A stretch of DNA of 64,000 bases from the NCBI GenBank assembly GCA_036897095.1, contig JAYMSP010000014.1, positions 1 to 64,000 of the forward strand, written 5' to 3'. This stretch comes from Plantago elongata (taxonomy: Eukaryota > Streptophyta > Magnoliopsida > Lamiales > Plantaginaceae). Below, one piece after another: positions 1 through 9,197 of this stretch; the first letter of the stretch is position 1, and every line of letters begins with the position of its first letter. Below the pieces are notes generated by a model. The model ran no database searches and was not told the origin of the DNA. It saw nothing but the letters and a program-made list of their open reading frames with translations. Both the position numbers and the translations under genes were made by a program.

Positions 1-2
1 GT

Positions 3-22
3 GGGGGGGGGGGGGGGGGGGG
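3..22. repeat. poly-G run at window edge
   Basis: A run of 20 G residues sits at the very start of the window, followed by ordinary mixed sequence. Such long G runs are rare in plant DNA and could be a real homopolymer or an assembly or gap-edge artefact. The next 630 bases hold no recognisable gene. A short direct repeat with core ATGTCCAGAT occurs twice between 70 and 140. Confidence 0.6.
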
Positions 23-651
23 ACGGAGCCAAAGGGTCGATTGTCGTGGGGTTCGAGTATGAGGGCGATGCATATTTTGGTGATGTCCAGATGAAATTGT
101 ATACATTTTGGTTATGTCCAGATCAAATTTTCTTTTGATATGACACGCCGACCATATCTAACAATATAAGGAGAAATTCTTTTATGTCCAGGCCACCCCA
201 CACATCAAGTTTGGGTGGCAAAAGCAATTACAAGAACAGTTACATATTTCTGTTTTAACAGACGTATCTTTTCAACAGGATCTGGAATAGCTTTAGTATT
301 ATTATCAGGACCAGATTAGATACAGAGAGTAAGCATTCTACATCAGTTTTGGGTGGAATTTCAAATTGTTGGTCTGGTAATGGTAAAAGGTTGATTCTTT
401 TCCGTGCAGTAGGCTGATGCTGAAGAGCTGTGAATTTGCACGTCTTGGTTATCGATTTTGTTCAATTGCGCTTCAGCTAGCTAAACATGTAGTATCTATT
501 GCAAGTTGAACTGTGTCAAAGGTTATGCATAATTCCTGAGTACAACAACTGAAGATTTTATCTGTCCCTTACCTCACACCATTCATAAACAGCAGCCACA
601 CGAGAACATACAAGTCTATAACCACAAGACGAAACAGGAAGTAAGTGATCA

Positions 652-3600
652 TCAATATGCAGATGGAAGTCCACCTTTTCTTGGGTCGCTAACACCTACA
701 AGTAGACCAGATTTTGGACCTTCCAGATGTTGTATAACGAACTGGCACATAGTGCTCAACTCGGATGTAGCCTTTTGCAACTTGTGGCCCTTATTTCTCA
801 AGTCATCCAGAAATTGTCTAGGAAATTTCGTCAGGTCATCAGAATCGTCGTCCTCGTAATATAGTATATTGGGATGCAGCTGCAGCATGAAATCCGTCTT
901 TACATTAGCTTACTACTACTACTACTATACTGCAATGAAGAATAAGGTGATGGCGAGAAGAAGAAAATCTCACTATGTGATACAATCTTGGAGCCATCGT
1001 AGCAGCCAGAGGACTCAGGTTTCTGGCAAAGTAATAAAGCAGGATCTGTGTCATCGCATCAGGAATTAACATTCCTCCAGCTCCACCTAAGACAGCCAAT
1101 ACGCGTCCACCCTGTGAGTTAAAATTCAGAAATCAGCAAACCAACACTAAAATAAAAGGTATATTGGTTTTCCAGATTGTCAAATGCATGATGATGTAGA
1201 GCAAATTGATGATCGCGTGCATCTCTAACAACATCAAGAATAAACTACATAGGAATCAGATTGTGATGAATCATAGATGTGAATTTCACCTTGAGGAGAA
1301 TTGTAGGCGCCATGGATGACAAAGGCCTTTTGAATGGCTTAATGAAATTTGCAGGTGCAGGAGGTAATTTAGCACCCGGATATGAAGGGTGGGAAAAATC
1401 ACACATGTGATTGTTGAGAATTAATCCGGTCCCTGGTGACAAAAACTTTGATCCACCATAGCCGTTTAGGCTTGTTGTCATCGTAACAACATTACGGTGT
1501 CTATCTATAACAACTATATGAGTGGTTCCCTGATCATGTTGCTGCCTCCACCTGCATTGGTGAACTTATTAATGTTGTACAGAATGATTTTAGATATCAA
1601 GGAACATGCACAGACTAACTTTCAGGTTCATTCAACATCTATCTTCACTGAGAGGTCACATAAATGACTTACTTGCTTCCATAGTAGGAAGGAGAAAACG
1701 TTTGGTTGTCCTTTATTCGAGATCTAAAAAAAATTGTGAGGTTTCTGGAGATCATAGTATTGATGGTTTCCTCATTGTTAATGAAACCAGGATCTCCAAG
1801 ATCCATCCTCATAGCAAGTGCAAACTTCAGTGCCTCAACAAATCGATGCATTACTAGCGAGAGAGGAACTTTATTGTTATTGGTGTAGGATGAGAGGATA
1901 TTTTGAATCTGTTAGCAGCAGCAGCAGAAAACACATTCAGAAAACATATCATCTCACCCAAAATATTACAAATGATATATGCTTACCATGATCATTACTG
2001 CTCCCCCTGCAGCAGGAGGTGGTGTAGTAACAATTTCATAACCCGAACTTGGTGCAAATAAAGGTCTTCTTATCTTGACTTCATAATGTTGCAAGTCCTT
2101 AAACGTGACTATGCCGCCTGCTCTACTAATATCACCAGCCAAGGTTTTCCCTAATGATCCGTTATAGAAGATACTCATCCCGTACTTTGAAATTAAGCTG
2201 AGTGTGGTTGCAAGTTTCCTAACCTTGAAGAACTTGCCTTCTGATAAGAATGTTTCATTCGGGACGAATTTAATCCTAAGTTCTTCATCAGCCATGATGT
2301 GCTCTTTTCTGTGAACCAGTTTACGGTGTAGAGATTTAGAGACTCTAATACCTCTACCAGCAAGATCCTTGGCTGGCTTTACAAGCTGTGCCCATGGAAG
2401 TTTCCCGTACATCTGGTAGGCTTTGTAGAGACCTGCAAGCTGTCCTGGAACAGCTATGGACTTGGGCCCGGTTATATACTGAGTTGGATCGTTACCATAC
2501 ATACCCTGGAGAACTCTTACAGCATTATTGAGTACAAAGATTTGGTATAACAGCATCAAAATAAACATGGAACTCATTTTTCAACACATTTAGATTAATT
2601 CTCTAACACTTGATCCTAAAACCTATGTTTGCCTAAATCGATCTGCTATCTTTTGAAACATTGATTGTACAAGCGTTCAGTAAATCAACTTTGCTCTTTG
2701 CAGGTGCCATATCTCTCATGTCAAGAACGCGTGCCTTGCCACTAGAAGAGCGAACGAGTATAAACCCTCCTCCACCAAGACCACTTTGCATTGGGTCTTT
2801 AACGCCCAAGCACAGAGTAGCTGCCACAGCTGCATCAACAGCATGTCCACCTTCACGGAGTATATTCCTTCCAATCCTAGAGCATACAGTCTCGTCTGTG
2901 GCCACAATACCATTCCGTCGCTCAGCTATCACACCCGTGGTGATTGAAACTACTTTATGATATGAAATAGAGAACAGAAGTTGTAAGAAAAGAATCGCGA
3001 GACTGCGTCCTGGTCCATGTAGAACTGCAAACACACATTCATGATTCATGTCATCAATATGCCATTGATTTTAAACAAAATTTGCATATAAACAACTAGT
3101 TAGCCAAGTATCAGAACAACGACATAGGAAAAGGTTCATGAGTTTATGAGCTAGCAGCACCATTTTGCAACAATATATCAATATACCATGGAGAAACATT
3201 GAAACAGAGGAAAAGTGAATCCAACACAAGATTTAAGGCTTTCTTAAGTAGCCCAGTGAAATTGAATTTTAAACTAGAATGACTAGCTTTATTTACTGAA
3301 GAATTCCTGTAACAGCGAATCAAAGATGACAACAAGTCAACAATGAAGCAGTTAACCAAATTGTCCATTCAATCTGTAAAACAGTAGTAAAAATTACATT
3401 TCCCAACTAGTTTTAACAAAAGATAAGCATAAAATCATGTCTTGTGCACCAATTTCTCCCATTGTTATGCAAAACAAATTAGTTACAGAAGAAATTTTCA
3501 TATTATCGGAACAAATATATTATTAATTTTGTTCAAAAAAACTCTCAAGTATATCATTTTGTTCCTGAGGTTTTCAAGCTTAGTGAACACAAACCTAAGG

Positions 3601-3715
3601 AAGTGTATGCTTGTAATGGAGTATTAAGTATTAACCATCTACAGAACACAACATACTGACAATGACTTGTCAAAATACCTTGAGCACCCGTAGAAGTGAC
3701 ACTATCAATTTCCAT
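652..3715 (-). CDS. gamma-glutamyl transpeptidase (glutathione hydrolase)
   Basis: Removes the gamma-glutamyl group from glutathione and its conjugates, in apoplast or vacuole depending on isoform. Seven coding exons fit in phase: 3679-3715, 2690-3024, 1987-2505, 1673-1908, 1290-1551, 974-1111 and 652-879, giving about 584 residues, close to plant GGTs. A hydrophobic segment near residues 19-40 (RSLAILFLQLLFSISYHK) suggests an uncleaved N-terminal membrane anchor, as in the vacuolar type; this is inference. Family motifs seen are REGGHAVDAAVAATLCLG, SGLGGGGF, PPPAAGGAVM, the nucleophile region DQGTTHIVVID (canonical form GTSH; the first Thr after Gly is expected to be catalytic), LNNHMCDFS and the ending VSDPRKGGLPSAY. 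The start ATG at 3715 lies in a tiny first exon. The donor after 2690 (GTTGAT) is weak, so that junction is the least certain. Confidence 0.9.
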
Positions 3716-4253
3716 AGTCACGCCAACTCAATCCACTTTCTAAGGATGAAACCAGAATGATCATTACAATCTTGACTCATAATTATGTTGGGTAAACTGC
3801 AAGTTACAACAACATTTCCACCTGATTAATTTTCCACATATGTCAAATATCGTATACAGGAACATGGAAATTACATGTGAATCGTTGCAGTTTGTAAGTA
3901 GTATATGCATTGGGACGACTCTTACACTCCGGCATATTATATTCCCACAAGAATGTTACTGTGAGAGCATTTGGCAAAGAAGTTGTGATGAAGTTGATAA
4001 ACCAAGAGAATAGAACTAGCAAATACCATTGCTCATTAATGAAGAATCATGATATTAGTATATTTATTTACATCACAAAAAGATTGAGATACCCTGCTTC
4101 TAATTCATATGTGCAAACTCAAAAATTCCAATCACTTGGAAGCCTCCGTTTCTTCAGTCGAGAGTCAAAAGGACACTCTTCAGCAAAAGGTTAAGACTAA
4201 TTCTACCCCGCCTCGACAGCAAAGAGAGACGCCATGTCACAAACTTCAGCTAC

Positions 4254-6046
4254 TCAATCAGCTTGGATGATCCTTTGGCGCTTCTGAATAGGTTGGTGTT
4301 CTGCAGGCACTGGTGTGGGAGACATTGAGATATCACAGTCAAGGAGTGATTGAGGATATCCCAGTGTCAGTTGTTGTGCTTCAGGCACTGGTGTGGGAGA
4401 TAACGAGGTATCACAGTCAAGGGGTGATTGAGGAGATCCCAACTTCGGTACATGGAAGCTCAGGTCCTCACGTGTTTTTCTCTTGCGAGAGGGTGCTGTT
4501 TTCTCAGCACACTTCTCACCACTGAGTATGAAATCTCGCAGTCTCTGAACATCAGCAAGTTTCACAGGCTTCACAAGAAACTCCTCAGCTCCACCCTCAA
4601 GACATCTAAAAATTAGACAAGTTATGGTTAACACCAGTTAGCACCAAGACTCGTACACTCTTTGTGGATTCTAACCTATCACGTTCTTATTGTGAATCCT
4701 TCCTACATTTTACACAATGCATGTGTGCAATGGACGAACAGCATCAAAACAGATTCCCAATGGTTTGGTTCAATCTAATTTGAGTAAAAGGATTCTATCT
4801 AATGGGAGCTCAAATAACACATCATCAAGACAGCAGTGTTTTGGTTTTGATCATTAGCAGAGGCAAAACTTGATACAAGTAATGATATCTGGTATGAAAA
4901 CATAATCTTAACTGGAGAGAATTTGTACCTGTCAATGTTAGAGAGCACGTTCTCCGAGGACATAACCACCACTGGAATTTCACGCAATTTAGATGAACCC
5001 TGCTGCATAAGAACCAATAAACACTTTAGTCTATGTGCAATGATCCGAAAGTCATTCAAACAAGGGCTACGCCACTAAAGTTTAGAATTCTACAGATCAA
5101 CAACCAATTTTTTGCTAGAACTGTATAAGATGAGCAGCCCTCTTAATATTAGAACCAAACACCACATCAAGTAAAAGCATAAATGGCTGATCTATTAAGC
5201 ACATCTTCTTGCACACCTGATCTAACTATTGTCCACGTTATAAGGCTCTTTTGCACACCTTATTCAAGTCATTCACAGGGCAATAAACAATCAAGCATGA
5301 CAACCTACTAAAGTTTCCAATTCTACAAATCCATAACCAGATATATTGTCTACAAACTAAAGATTATATGAGCAGCCCTCTATTTATTAGAACCAAACAC
5401 CAAATCCAGTAAATCATAAATAACTAGATACATTAAAGCCTCACTTGCAAACTTGTTCAAAAACTGTACATAGGATCTGGAAATGTTCTACTACAGTGTC
5501 ATCAAGATTCCAAAATCTAAGTTATTAACTACTCTTACTTCAACATTTAAAATCATATCCAAAATTAAACCATCAATAAAGAGAGCATAAAAGAACACAA
5601 ACCTTGATCTTTTTTAGAAGTTCATATCCAGTCATTCCAGGCATTGAGTAGTCCGTTATAATCATATTTACCTTCAAGTCCTGTGTTTCAAATTCATATC
5701 AGTACAGAAATTCACAACCAAACCCAGAGAAGAACAACTGAAACCAAACAAACAAAAGATAAACTCTTACATCTAAGCAAACAGAGTCTTTATCCCCATC
5801 CAACCCCAAATACTGCAAAGCCCTCGTCCCACTTTCCACTGCTGTCACTGCAACATACCAACAAAACAAAAAACCAATCAGCTACATAACATCTCAACTG
5901 AAGAAAAACCAAAAAAGAGGTGAATTAAGCATAAAGATTGCACCTTTACAGCTGGAAATCTTCAACAAACGCTCAATAACCTTCCTATCCACAAGACTAT
6001 CATCCACAGCAAGAACATGCAGCTCACGGTTATCTTCCACAGCCAT
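4254..6046 (-). CDS. type-A two-component response regulator (ARR type-A)
   Basis: A receiver-only regulator that takes phosphate from histidine phosphotransfer proteins and damps cytokinin signalling. Exons 5944-6046, 5771-5847, 5603-5680, 4929-4999 and 4254-4605 join in phase to 226 residues. The receiver domain fills residues 7-135: the acidic pair is in [14 protein letters not shown], the phospho-acceptor Asp in [17 protein letters not shown], the switch Ser in [10 protein letters not shown], and the Lys in [14 protein letters not shown]. There is no GARP/Myb output domain, which separates it from type-B members. The tail is basic (SRKRKTRED), then Ser/Pro-rich with a 26-residue tandem duplication (see findings). 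A TATA-like run lies about 75 bp upstream and an AGATCTT motif about 260 bp upstream. It resembles the ARR3/4 and ARR8/9 groups; I cannot choose between them. Confidence 0.93.
4304..4459 (-). repeat. 78-bp in-frame tandem duplication in regulator tail
   Basis: Within the last exon of the response regulator two copies of a 78 bp unit follow each other (copy starts at 4304 and 4382). Most of each unit is near identical, and the period is exactly 26 codons. The encoded units both contain PQS-LDCD-S-SPTPVP. Confidence 0.85.
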
Positions 6047-6118
6047 ATCAAGTTGTGTTATTATGTTTTAACTTTGAAGACAAGTGTTGAGTTAAGTTGA
6101 ATGAAGGTGTTGTGGAAG

Positions 6119-6127
6119 TATATATAT
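6119..6127 (-). promoter_or_regulatory. TATA-box candidate of the response regulator
   Basis: An uninterrupted TATATATAT run lies about 75 bp upstream of the response-regulator ATG, a spacing that fits a TATA box with a short leader. This is a sequence match only. Confidence 0.5.
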
Positions 6128-6301
6128 GGAGTTGAGTTAAAGGGAAGGAGAGGGGGCGGTGGAAATGAAGAGGTTGTCTGTTGTCTGTGAGTGAGAAGAA
6201 AGTGAAATGAAATTAAGAAGGAAGATCACAGAGAGAGAAAAGCAAATCTTGCTGTTTCTTTATGGAAACGAAAAGGGATGGGACCCTAATCGGAGACAAA
6301 C

Positions 6302-6308
6302 AGATCTT
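6302..6308. promoter_or_regulatory. AGATCTT, possible type-B ARR binding site
   Basis: The heptamer AGATCTT lies about 260 bp upstream of the type-A regulator start. Type-B ARRs are known to bind AGAT-cored sites, with AGATCTT-like forms among the strongest. Further GAATCC and CAATCC (GGATT on the other strand) follow within 15 bp. A cytokinin-responsive role is inferred. Confidence 0.4.
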
Positions 6309-6429
6309 TGCGAATCCAATCCGCATTACAACGACCTCACCAATCCATTGTAGATTAGCTACAGTAGCTATCTCTCTTTCTTTTTGTTCTTATTTTTTTT
6401 TAGAAAATAAGGCACCGCAAAATTTATTA

Positions 6430-6577
6430 GGAACTGATTGATCAGTCATTTAAATGCCTACATTTGACTCGATAAATAATGATTTAGCCCTAAAATACAC
6501 TTTAAATATCTCATTTCAATTCCATTCCAAACACAATTTCACCAAAATTCTCATTCAAATGTCATTCTAATCAGCCC
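6430..6577. mobile_element. short MITE, GGGGCTGATTG family, copy A
   Basis: About 148 bp with ends GGAACTGATTG and CTAATCAGCCC in inverse orientation. The interior matches copies at 7623 and 8410 (CATTTGACTCGATAAA, ACACAATTTCACCAAAATT). ATTA flanks both sides (6426-6429 and 6578-6581), a possible target duplication. No coding capacity. Superfamily not settled. Confidence 0.7.
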
Positions 6578-6599
6578 ATTACAGGCTGATGTTTCACTG

Positions 6600-7560
6600 T
6601 AAATTTTATCATCCGTGGTGATTATCGAACATATTCGATTTAACAAAAGACAACAACCAATTTGGGAACATATCCCACACTTTCATATCATAGATACGAG
6701 TTACATCAACTAATTTCCTACCAAGGCTAGACCCATCTGCTATACTAGCATAACCGCTACCGATTTTAGCCAAAATGTCTGCACTCCGGTTGGATTCCCA
6801 ATAGACAAAGTGCAGTTTCCATTTCTGAAGTCTATTAAGCAGTTGGCGGATCTCCTCCACCAGAAGTTGATGCCTCCAAGGTATGACCGCCTCCCTGCTA
6901 AAACATTGAAGAATATAAGAAGAGTTTGTTTGAATTTCAAGCAAGGGTAGATCTAATTGAAAGGCTAGAAGCAGACTATATTTAAAAGCATAAAGTTCTG
7001 CGACATTGTTATCCGTAAAACCAATATACACAGTGAATGCTCGAATAAAAGAACCGTCACAATGTCTGAATATTCATCATATACCCGCATGCCATGGACT
7101 ATCTAATGCCGATCCATCGATATTAAGACAGACAAGTAGGGTTCACCTAGGTTTTCATATGCAGAAAGTGATACACTTGCGATATCTTTGTGGAGCAGGA
7201 AAAAGACACACAAGTCGGTCTGAGTTTTGCAGACTAAAAGCAGAACAAGTTAAGAGCAAATGATCGAAATTCTCATCCTCAGCTCCACATAACGGACAGA
7301 GAGTAGAAATAGTGAGATGTCACCTTACCAAATAAGAGGTCGTAGGAAGAGAATCCCACATAACCATTTAAAGAAAATTCGAATACAAGGTGAAAGCTTT
7401 AGATCCCATAGTCTACGCCAAGCTCAAATAGGAGATAAATCCTTACGTAGGAATAGTGAGAATACGAGCAATCGAAGTAGGATTCAAGACTTGCCATAGC
7501 TTATGTAAATTTCATCTACCATTACTAATAAAGTCCGACGCTTTTTCAAAATAATTAGGA
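6600..7560 (-). mobile_element. LINE (non-LTR) 3' fragment: zf-RVT and RNase H remnants
   Basis: The minus strand encodes the tail of a plant L1-type element. Near 7320-7240 a zinc-binding zf-RVT core reads CPLCGAEDENFDHLLLTC. Farther on comes an RNase H domain with NIDGSALDSPWHAGI near 7120 and NNVAELYAFKYSLLLAFQ from about 7010, ending near 6609 (open stretch 6609-7031, 140 residues). The reading frame is broken between the two parts by adjacent stop codons around 7090, and the usual TDS of RNase H is TNS here, so it is not expected to be active. The reverse transcriptase core and endonuclease are absent. Copies A and D of a MITE family lie directly on either side. Confidence 0.8.
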
Positions 7561-7622
7561 GTAGATGGACTCATATCAAGGGGAATTAGATATCCATCTA
7601 TCAAGCTAAAAATTACTATTTA

Positions 7623-7780
7623 GGGGTAATTGCCATATCATTTAAATCGCTCCATTTGGCTCGATGAACAGTGATTTGATCAAAAATACACTTTAAATAC
7701 CACATTTCAATTTCATTTCAAAGACAATTTCACCAAAATTCCATTCAAATGGCTATTTGAGTGATGTAACAATCAGTCCC
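7623..7780. mobile_element. short MITE, GGGGCTGATTG family, copy D
   Basis: About 158 bp with ends GGGGTAATTG and CAATCAGTCCC. The interior shares CATTTGGCTCGATGAACA, a run like ACACTTTAAATACC and ACAATTTCACCAAAATT with copies A and B. No clear target duplication. Confidence 0.65.
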
Positions 7781-8300
7781 GAATAAACTTTCCATTACCA
7801 TGACACCAAACTAAATGCGGCTTCAAGTCATCCCGACAGTAGCGCTCTTTCTTTCATTTTACTACTAGGGGCATTGTTATGTTATCAAATCAATTGAACA
7901 GACAGACAATCGGAGAGTATCGCATTTTATCTGACAGAGTCAATTTCTTGAAAATGTGAGATATATTTTCGCATTTGGTGTTATTAATGTTGTACGGTTA
8001 CTGTGTATTGTTTGGTGAATTTGTGTATTTGTGGAAGGGTAAAAGTAAAGTTAAAGGAAACGAAATTGAAAGGTCAGGTCAGGTCAGGTCTGGTGTGGTC
8101 ATTCATTCACTCACCTGCACTAGCTTTGACTAGCACCTAGTACTGGGGTTAATATTATCTTATCCGGACTTACAAATGTTACCATCTAAAACTCGTTTTT
8201 TATTATTTTTATACATAAAATTATAATTCGAATTTAAATAAATTAATTTTAAATTTAATTCAAAAATCCAATAATACTGCAACTTAACTCGAATATCTTA
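7781..8300. other. gene-free spacer
   Basis: AT-rich sequence with no credible gene. A pentanucleotide repeat (AGGTC, four units) lies at 8071-8090. Confidence 0.6.
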
Positions 8301-8727
8301 GTGGTTGTTTGGTATATAATTGTAGTTGAATTCGTTTGAACAGTGGATAATTGATGAATAGTGACTAAATTGTAGTTGATTAAAAATTAATGTTTGGTAT
8401 AAAATTATAGGGGCTGTCTGACAAATAATTGTAATCGGTCCATTTGACTCGATAAACATTGATTTGGCCTGAAATATACTTCAAATACTCCAATTTCAAT
8501 TTCATTCTAGACACAATTTCACTAAAATTCATTCAAATGTCCATTCAAATTCTATATCAATCAGCTCCATAATTATAAAAGGTATTGTGGGTTTAGAATT
8601 GAGTATGAATTGAATTGTGATTGAAAACTATAAAAGTAGATAAATATTTTTTTTTAAATTGCAATTCAAAGATAAGATGGACTAAACTCAGTTGTAATTA
8701 AATCACAATTCTTAATTAAACAAACAC
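8301..8727. mobile_element. Tourist-like MITE, split by a second MITE
   Basis: Outer element with ends GTGGTTGTTTGG and (inverted) GTGTTTGTTTAA, flanked on both sides by TTA (8298-8300 and 8728-8730), the target duplication typical of PIF/Harbinger Tourist elements. Without the 159 bp insert at 8410-8568 it is about 265 bp. The interior is AT-rich and non-coding. Confidence 0.75.
8410..8568. mobile_element. short MITE, GGGGCTGATTG family, copy B (nested)
   Basis: A 159 bp copy with ends GGGGCTGTCTGAC and ATCAATCAGCTCC, inserted into the Tourist-like element at 8301-8727. ATA flanks both sides. The interior matches copies A and D closely (CATTTGACTCGATAAACA, GACACAATTTCACTAAAATT). Confidence 0.75.
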
Positions 8728-8946
8728 TTAGTAATTTATTTACCCTAAAAAAAATACAGTAAAACTTACTTGAGATGAAAGTATATGGTGTTAATAAACT
8801 ATTTTCTCTTTATAATATACACCAACAATTCCATTCTTATTTCTCATTAATAATCCATTTAATTAATTTATACCTTTTATTTTTAGAATATAACATTTAC
8901 TATAAACTTACTTGAAATTCGGTAATAAGACATGAAGAAAGTCTTA

Positions 8947-9197
8947 GGGGCTGATTGACATGCGACTTAAATGCTCCGATTTAAATGTCTGAATAGTGAT
9001 CGGAATTGTAGTGGGATTGTTAAAATTGTGTTTGGTATATAATTGTAATTGGATAGGTATTATAGGTTTGTTATATAGTTAGAGAAAAATGTCGCTACTG
9101 TAGAGCCATTTCAATCTTCGACATTTAAATGCCATAATAAACACAAAATCTCCAAGTAGCATTAAAATGTACATTTGAATGATACTACAATCAGCCC
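8947..9197. mobile_element. MITE, GGGGCTGATTG family, longer copy C
   Basis: About 251 bp between GGGGCTGATTGACATG and CTACAATCAGCCC. The left flank is TTA and the right flank TAA. The terminal repeats match copies A, B and D, but the interior is longer and partly different, with runs like those in the outer Tourist-like element (GTTTGGTATATAATTGTA). Confidence 0.7.

Noticed and set aside
6609-7031. A 140-codon open stretch that could be called a host RNase H-like gene
   Set aside because: It continues upstream (through stop codons) into an RNase H start and a zf-RVT motif in the same order as in LINE elements, and a usual catalytic Asp is Asn, so it was taken as a LINE remnant.
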